NCBI GenBank assembly: GCA_964643485.1 | Contig: CAZXRA010000304.1 | Location: 1 to 19,440, forward strand | From: Iamia sp964643485 | GTDB taxonomy: Bacteria > Actinomycetota > Acidimicrobiia > Acidimicrobiales > Iamiaceae | Direction: 5' to 3' | Length of the DNA: 19,440 nucleotides | Shown: in pieces, positions 14,963 to 19,440 of the stretch | Numbering within the stretch: the stretch's first letter is position 1 | How the letters are laid out: each line of letters starts with the position of its first letter | Notes under the pieces: model-generated | Told to the model about the DNA's origin: nothing | Seen by the model: only the letters and a program-made list of their open reading frames with translations | Database searches by the model: none | Position numbers and translations under genes: made by a program

Positions 14963-15236
14963 CGTGAGGAAACCCCCCTGTCGAAGAACAACCAACCAAA
15001 GTGCTCGAATGAATCAGTGCGACCGTTCAAACACCGCTCGTCACCCTCGCAGACAAAACCTTGCTGAACATGCGCGATATCACCGCCGACAACGAGGTCG
15101 GCCTTGCCGGCAGGCGTCCCGATGGATCAACCGTCGATGCCGACCACGACGACCGGTCGCCGGAGGGGATGCGCTCCTCGTCGGCGAGCGTCATCGCCGG
15201 CACCGCACCGGGACCCGATGCCGACCGCCCGGTGTG
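14963..15236. other. Spacer between aidB-like gene and large secreted-protein gene
   Basis: It holds 274 bp with no convincing gene. The part next to the large gene (about 14940-15080) is visibly AT-richer than the surroundings and must hold its promoter and leader, but I could not pick a -35/-10 pair with confidence. GATGCCGACC occurs twice in the other half. Confidence 0.5.
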
Positions 15237-16862
15237 TCAGGCCGGCCAGGTGCGAGCCACGATGGCCGCCGTGTCGACGCCCGGCGGGAGGGTGCCCAGG
15301 GCGAGACCTCCGTCGCGGGCCAGGCGGCTGGCGCAGAAGGCGTCGGCCACCGGCGCCGGGGCGTGGCGGACCAGCAGCGACCCCTGGAGGGCCAGAGCGG
15401 CCCGCTCCACGATGCGTCGGGCCCGGGCCTCCATCTGGTCGAGGTCGGCCAGCTCGGCGTGCAGGTCGGCCACGGCCCGGTCGAGGCGGGCGTCGGCCCC
15501 CTTGGACAGCTCCAGCTCGACCAGCAGCGCCTCCACCGACTCCGGCTCCCGGGCCGCGGCCCGCAGCACGTCGAGGCACATCACGTTGCCCGACCCCTCC
15601 CAGATGCCGTTGAGGGGCGACTCCCGGAACAGCCGGGGCATGGGCGACTCCTCGACGTACCCGGCGCCGCCCAGGCACTCGAGGGCCTCGGCCGCCACGA
15701 CGGGGGCCCGCTTGCAGATCCAGTACTTGGCCACCGCGGTGGCGATGCGGGCGAAGGCGGCCTCGCCCCGGTCGTAGGCCCCAGCCAGGCGCAGCATGGT
15801 CGTGGTGGCGGCCTCCGACTCGACGGCCAGGTCGGCCAGCACGTTGGCCATCAGGGGCTGGTCGGCCAGGCGTCGCCCGAAGGCCGAGCGGTGCCGGGCG
15901 TGGTGCACGGCCTGGGACACGCCGGCCCGCATCTGCCCCGTCACGCCGATCACGCAGTCGAGGCGGGTGTGGTTGACCATGGTGAGGATGGTGCGGATGC
16001 CCCGCCCGTCCTCGCCCACGAGGGTGCCGAGGGCGCCGTCCATCTCGATCTCGCTCGACGCGTTGGAGCGGTTGCCGAGCTTGTCCTTGAGGCGCTGGAT
16101 GGCGATGGCGTTGCGGGTGCCGTCCGGGAGCCAGCGGGGCACGGCGAAGCACGAGAGGCCGGCGTCGGTCTGGGCCAGCATGAGGAACAGGTCGCTCATC
16201 GGGGCCGAGCAGAACCACTTGTGGCCGGTGAGGGCGTACTCGGCCCCTGGTCCGCCGCCGTTGGTGGGCACGGCCCGGGTGGTGTTGGCCCGCACGTCGG
16301 AGCCGCCCTGCTTCTCGGTCATGGCCATGCCGGCGATGGCCCCCTGCTTGCCCACCACGGGCATGGGCGACAGGTCGTAGGTGCGGGAGGTGAGCTTGGG
16401 CTCCCACGCCGCGGCCAGCTCCGGCTGGGCCCGCAGAGCGGGGACGATCGAGTACGTCATGGAGACGGGGCAGCCGTGGCCCGCCTCCACCTGGGTCCAG
16501 AGGGCGAACTTGGCCGCCCGGGTGACGTGGGGGGCGGGCTCGTCGTCGGCCCACGGCGCTCCGGCCAGCCCCTCGGCCACGGCCTGGCGGAGCAGGTCGT
16601 GGTAGGCGGGGTGGTACTCGACCTTGTCGATGCGGTGGCCGAAGCGGTCGTGGGTGCGCAGAACCGGGGGGTTCTCGTTGGCCAGCTCCCCGGCCCGGAT
16701 CCACCGGTAGTGGCCCACCTGCTCGCCCAGGCGGTGGACCTCCCCCATGCGGTCGGACGCGCCCTCCCGGGCCAGGCCCTCCCGCAGGGCCACGTCCAGG
16801 GTGGCGGCGTTGTGCCCCTCCAGGGGCGGCGGCTGGTTGAGCACCTCGTGCGTGGCGGCCAT
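15237..16862 (-). CDS. aidB: AidB-like acyl-CoA dehydrogenase family protein
   Basis: A 541-residue FAD protein of the acyl-CoA dehydrogenase superfamily, AidB branch. The N-terminal VLNQPPPLEGHN, NPPVLRTHDRFG and VEYHPAYHDLL segments and QVEAGHGCPVSMTYS are typical of AidB and absent from ordinary dehydrogenases. MTEKQGGSDVRANTT, GHKWFCSAPMSD, LKDKLGNRSNASSEIE and the C-terminal NGIWEGSGNVMCLDVLR follow in the AidB order. The length equals that of E. coli AidB. In E. coli the protein is induced in the adaptive response to alkylation and binds DNA as well as FAD; an isovaleryl-CoA dehydrogenase activity has been reported. Which role holds here cannot be told. It starts at an ATG with TAGACA 6 nt upstream. 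The phzF-like gene lies 177 bp upstream on the same strand, with palindrome copy 3 between them. Confidence 0.93.
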   Translation of the reverse strand: MAATHEVLNQPPPLEGHNAATLDVALREGLAREGASDRMGEVHRLGEQVGHYRWIRAGELANENPPVLRTHDRFGHRIDKVEYHPAYHDLLRQAVAEGLAGAPWADDEPAPHVTRAAKFALWTQVEAGHGCPVSMTYSIVPALRAQPELAAAWEPKLTSRTYDLSPMPVVGKQGAIAGMAMTEKQGGSDVRANTTRAVPTNGGGPGAEYALTGHKWFCSAPMSDLFLMLAQTDAGLSCFAVPRWLPDGTRNAIAIQRLKDKLGNRSNASSEIEMDGALGTLVGEDGRGIRTILTMVNHTRLDCVIGVTGQMRAGVSQAVHHARHRSAFGRRLADQPLMANVLADLAVESEAATTTMLRLAGAYDRGEAAFARIATAVAKYWICKRAPVVAAEALECLGGAGYVEESPMPRLFRESPLNGIWEGSGNVMCLDVLRAAAREPESVEALLVELELSKGADARLDRAVADLHAELADLDQMEARARRIVERAALALQGSLLVRHAPAPVADAFCASRLARDGGLALGTLPPGVDTAAIVARTWPA

Positions 16863-16868
16863 GCCTCG

Positions 16869-16874
16869 TGTCTA
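16869..16874 (-). promoter_or_regulatory. Putative -10 box of the aidB-like gene
   Basis: TAGACA on the minus strand, 6 nt before the ATG, again spaced as for a leaderless transcript. GAGG lies 2 nt from the ATG, too close to serve as a ribosome binding site. Confidence 0.3.
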
Positions 16875-16912
16875 CCGCGGCCGCCCGCCGGTGGCCCGTC
16901 GGTGCCGCTCCC

Positions 16913-16964
16913 GCGTCGAAAGGGCGATGGGCCACCGATGCGGGGCAGATCGACCTTTCGACGC
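16913..16964. repeat. Palindromic intergenic element, copy 3
   Basis: The core (16917-16960) is 44 nt with arms CGAAAGGGCGAT and ATCGACCTTTCG; the palindrome extends outward by GCGT/ACGC to 16-bp arms with one mismatch. Relative to copy 1, one base pair of the stem is changed on both sides (A-T to G-C: CAAT/ATTG against CGAT/ATCG), so pairing is kept. The inner part (CCACCGATGCGGGG) is partly altered. It lies between the phzF-like and aidB-like genes, 50 bp upstream of the aidB start. Confidence 0.8.
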
Positions 16965-17039
16965 CGGCGGGCGGTTCTGGCCGAGGGGCGGGCGAAGGCG
17001 TGGGGGTCGGGGTCGCAGCGGCGAAGGCTGACGTCCGGG

Positions 17040-17888
17040 TCAGAGCAGGACGGTGCCGGTGACCACCGTCGTGGTGTCGCCACCGACCCACGTCCCGGCC
17101 TCGTCCGTCCGGATGTGAATGCGACCGGTGCGCCCGATGGCCGTGCCCTGCCCGGCGACGTACGACGCGGGAGCCAGGCCCTCCGGGACGAGCCACTGGG
17201 CCACGCCGGCACCGAGGCTGCCGGTGGCCGGGTCCTCGGGAATGCCGTCGCCGGGGCTGAAGGCCCGCATCTCGAAGGCGAGCTCGTCGCCCTCGGCGTG
17301 GGGCCCGATCACGGCGACGGCGCCGAGCGGGGTCAGGGCGGGGACATCCGGCCGGATGGCCAGCACGGCGGCGGCGTCGGGGAGGAGGAGGGTCTGCCAC
17401 GCCGGGCCGTTGGTGAGGACACGGGCAGCCTGGACGTCGGACGGATCGAGTCCCAGCGCGGCAGTGATGGCGGCGAGGCGATCCGGGGGCATCGCGGACA
17501 CCTGACACGGCGGGGCGGCGAAGGCGAGCCGCCGGCCGTCCCGCCGGAGCTCCACGAGCCCGATGCCGCACTGCTGCACGATGCGGTCGGAGGCCGCGGG
17601 CCGGCCACCCGCCTCCAGCCAGGCGTGAGCGGTGCCCAGGGTCGGGTGCCCGGCGAAGGGGGGCTCGCCCCCCGGCGTGAGGATGCGCACCCGGTAGTCG
17701 GCGCCCGGGTCGGTAGGCGGGAGGACGAAGGTGGTCTCCGACAGGTTGGCCCACCGGGCGAAGGCGGCCATGACCTCGTCGTCCAGGCCCTCGGCGTCGA
17801 GGACGACGGCGACCGGGTTGCCGCCGAGGGGAACGGCCGAGAAGACGTCGACCTGGGCGAAGGTACGGAGGCGCGGCGACCGGCTCAT
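17040..17888 (-). CDS. PhzF-family isomerase/epimerase
   Basis: A 282-residue protein of the PhzF (diaminopimelate-epimerase-like) fold, two related alpha/beta-barrel halves. Family marks in order: TFAQVDVF at the start, GNPVAVVL (about 23-30), WANLSETTFV with the catalytic-type Glu51, PPFAGHPTLGTAHAW (77-90) and EDPATGSLGAG (218-228). Members act on small cyclic or amino-acid substrates; true PhzF acts in phenazine synthesis, but no other phenazine gene is in the window, so the substrate is unknown. The start ATG at 17888 is chosen because the family begins a few residues before the TFxQVDVF motif; an in-frame ATG at 17951 would add 21 residues unlike the family. CAGGGT lies 7 nt before the ATG. 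Confidence 0.92.
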   Translation of the reverse strand: MSRSPRLRTFAQVDVFSAVPLGGNPVAVVLDAEGLDDEVMAAFARWANLSETTFVLPPTDPGADYRVRILTPGGEPPFAGHPTLGTAHAWLEAGGRPAASDRIVQQCGIGLVELRRDGRRLAFAAPPCQVSAMPPDRLAAITAALGLDPSDVQAARVLTNGPAWQTLLLPDAAAVLAIRPDVPALTPLGAVAVIGPHAEGDELAFEMRAFSPGDGIPEDPATGSLGAGVAQWLVPEGLAPASYVAGQGTAIGRTGRIHIRTDEAGTWVGGDTTTVVTGTVLL

Positions 17889-18243
17889 CGTCCCCACCCT
17901 GGCACGCCGCCGTCCATCCTGAGAGGTGGCGGGGAGCCCTCTCGAAGGCAACGGTGCTTCTTTCGGCGCAGCCGCCGGGCGCTCAGGACCCGAGCCTGCG
18001 CTGCCGCCAGAGCTGAAAGCCCACCATCACGCATCGTCTCGGGGCCTGAGCGATGCCGATTCCCCGGATCGATCAGGGAGGTCTCGATGGCCGGGACAGG
18101 CCCCCGCGTCTCTGAACTGGTGAGGCCGAAGGGGGCCGCCGATCGTCAAGGGACAGACGGGCCGCTCGTGTGTGACCGATGTCCGGAGGGTAGGGGCCGC
18201 TTCCGGGTTTACGAACGGGTGTTCGTGGGAGAGGATGGGGGGT
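17889..18243. other. Intergenic region between phzF-like and DUF222-HNH genes
   Basis: It holds 355 bp between divergent genes with no supportable gene and no RNA that I recognise. It includes a small inverted repeat GAGAGG/CCTCTC (17921-17943) near the phzF end and the SOS-type box at 18211-18226 near the HNH end. Confidence 0.6.
18211..18226 (+). promoter_or_regulatory. LexA-type SOS box
   Basis: ACGAACGGGTGTTCGT is a perfect palindrome with 6-bp arms that contains CGAAC-N4-GTTCG, the Gram-positive/mycobacterial LexA site. It ends 17 bp before the start codon of the DUF222-HNH gene, where bound LexA would block transcription. Confidence 0.72.
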
Positions 18244-19431
18244 ATGGACGGCACGATGCTGGACGAGTTGAGCGCAGCGGTCGATGGGTTGGATCTGCCT
18301 GTCGATGGTGATGTGCTCGCTGGTGCGCTGCGGGTGTTGGATCGGTTGACGGCCAAGGTGTCGGAGGCGGCTGGCGCTTTCGATGCGGCTGAGCTGTGGG
18401 ACCTGGAGGGGGCGACGTCGTTGGCGTCGTGGCTGCGGGTGCGGGCCGGTCTCTCGAACCGGGACGCCACGCGTCACGCGGCGACGGCCCGGCGTCTGCG
18501 GGGCTGCCCGGTCACTCGGCAGGCGTGGGTCGATGGGGCGCTATCGGGGGGGCAGGTGCAGGCGGTGGTGGCCAACGTGAACGACCGCACCGCCGCGCTC
18601 TACGCCGAGCACGAGCCGGCCCTGGTGCCGGTGCTGGCCCCGCTCGATGTGCCCGACACGGCCGCGGCGATGCGTGATTGGGCGGCCAAGGCCAAAGCGA
18701 TCCTCGATGATCAGGACCCAGTCGAGGAGACGGGCCGGGCCCATCTGTCGGCCACGATGGACGGACGCGGGCGTCTGGATGCCGATCTCACCCCTGAGGG
18801 CTACGCCACGGCCCGGGCCGCGTTGCGTGTGGCACTGGACCCGAAGCGCGACGACGATGCGCGGACCCCGGCGGAGAAGCGCCACGACGCGCTGGTGGCG
18901 GTGTTCCGGTTCTTTCTCGATCACCAGTCCACCCACGCCGCGGCCCGGCACCGCCCTCACCTGAACGTCACGGTCGATCTGGCCACCCTTCTTGCCCAGG
19001 CCGGCCAGGCCCGTCTGGCCGACGACGCTGCGATCGACGCCGAAGCGGCCCGGCGCCTGGCGTGTGACGCCAACATCCACCGGGTCATCACCCGCGGCCG
19101 CTCCGAAGTGCTCGACTACGGACGCGCCACCCGCATCGTGGCCGCCGCCCTCTTCGCCGTCCTGGTCCTCCGCGACCGGGGCTGCCGATTCCCTGGCTGT
19201 GACCGTCCCGCCGACCGCTGCGACGCCCACCACGTCCAGCACTGGATCGACGGCGGACCCACCAACCCCCGGAATCTCGTGTTGCTCTGCGCCCGGCACC
19301 ACCACGTCATCCACCGACCCGGCTGGATGCTCACCATGGACACCGACGCCACCCTCCACGTCACCAGCCCCGACGGCCGATGTCGCACCACCCGACCACC
19401 CCCACAAACCGCCGAACCCCTCGCCGCCTGA
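18244..19431 (+). CDS. DUF222 and HNH endonuclease domain protein (13E12-repeat-like)
   Basis: A 395-residue protein. Residues about 20-300 form the helical DUF222 region (AGLSNRDATRHAATARRLRG, then GALSGGQVQAVV, typical of the 13E12 family). Residues about 310-360 are an HNH nuclease domain: CRFPGCDRPADRCDAHHVQHWIDGGPTNPRNL-type sequence with Cys314/Cys319, the His329-His330 pair, Asn344 and the closing C-x2-HHH (349-354). The fold binds a divalent metal and cuts DNA. These genes occur in many near-identical copies in actinobacterial genomes and may be mobile or undergo gene conversion. The ATG at 18244 has GAGG nine nt upstream; in-frame ATGs at 18235 and 18172 are alternatives, but the latter would place the SOS box inside the gene. 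The 5' third uses many T-ending codons (GAT, GGT, GCT, TTG), while the 3' half uses C-ending ones like its neighbours. Confidence 0.92.
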   Translation: MDGTMLDELSAAVDGLDLPVDGDVLAGALRVLDRLTAKVSEAAGAFDAAELWDLEGATSLASWLRVRAGLSNRDATRHAATARRLRGCPVTRQAWVDGALSGGQVQAVVANVNDRTAALYAEHEPALVPVLAPLDVPDTAAAMRDWAAKAKAILDDQDPVEETGRAHLSATMDGRGRLDADLTPEGYATARAALRVALDPKRDDDARTPAEKRHDALVAVFRFFLDHQSTHAAARHRPHLNVTVDLATLLAQAGQARLADDAAIDAEAARRLACDANIHRVITRGRSEVLDYGRATRIVAAALFAVLVLRDRGCRFPGCDRPADRCDAHHVQHWIDGGPTNPRNLVLLCARHHHVIHRPGWMLTMDTDATLHVTSPDGRCRTTRPPPQTAEPLAA

Positions 19432-19440
19432 ACCCGACAC

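Noticed and set aside
14870..14999. True start of the large protein at the TTG (14999) in frame with the body
   Set aside because: The resulting N-terminus is Cys/Gly-rich with no signal peptide, whereas the neighbouring frame gives an ideal signal peptide and a better start codon and ribosome binding site.
17070..17095. GTGTCGC sequence inside the phzF-like gene as a second TetR site
   Set aside because: Only one half-site is present, without the matching GCGACAC at the right distance.
17889..18243. tRNA or small RNA in the longest gene-free stretch
   Set aside because: I could not find a T-loop GGTTCGANTC motif or a cloverleaf, and there is no strong hairpin followed by T residues.
14904..18311. 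Long plus-strand open frame over aidB-like and phzF-like genes
   Set aside because: It is antisense to two clear family members, with biased composition and no recognisable domain.

Overview
The window is very GC-rich (about 70% by eye), with third codon positions almost always G or C, tightly packed genes on both strands and no phage or insertion-sequence genes. A Gram-positive/mycobacterial-type SOS box, a 13E12-like DUF222-HNH gene, short or absent 5' leaders and an archaeal-like short ValRS all point to an actinobacterium. An Acidimicrobiia-like lineage is my best guess, but that is inference from gene style and not from a marker gene.

Layout. Bases 1-3265 hold two divergent aminoacyl-tRNA synthetase genes: the 5' part of a divergent cysS (minus) and a complete valS (plus). 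Between valS and the next, convergent gene lie two tandem 45-bp palindromes. Bases 3384-6389 (minus) encode a membrane-anchored GH43-like protein, its companion coiled-coil membrane protein (ATGA overlap) and an MscS channel. Bases 6444-7414 hold a divergent pair, a tiny J-domain protein and a TetR regulator with a clear operator on its own start codon. Bases 7475-8197 encode an FKBP-type lipoprotein. Bases 8393-10953 are a tail-to-tail pair, a Baeyer-Villiger-type flavin monooxygenase and a bicupin, whose stop codons overlap in a CTAG. Bases 10997-11594 carry a small unknown 88-aa gene, possibly coupled to a 28-codon ORF, among three strong hairpins. Bases 11601-14962 encode a large secreted Ig-like/DUF4214 protein whose signal peptide is out of frame with its body across a run of 12 G. 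Bases 15237-17888 hold an AidB-like acyl-CoA dehydrogenase and a PhzF-family isomerase, separated by a third copy of the palindrome. Bases 18244-19431 encode a DUF222-HNH nuclease behind an SOS box.

Most of the content is ordinary housekeeping and accessory metabolism. Four things stand out: (1) the homopolymer at the signal-peptide junction of the large surface protein, which looks like either a contingency switch or a one-base sequence error; (2) a family of 44-45-bp hairpin elements (three copies) with a paired base change in the stem; (3) a LexA-type box directly in front of the DUF222-HNH gene; (4) a repeated spacing of -10-like hexamers 6-7 nt before start codons, implying widespread leaderless transcription. 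I found no tRNA, rRNA, CRISPR array or complete mobile element.
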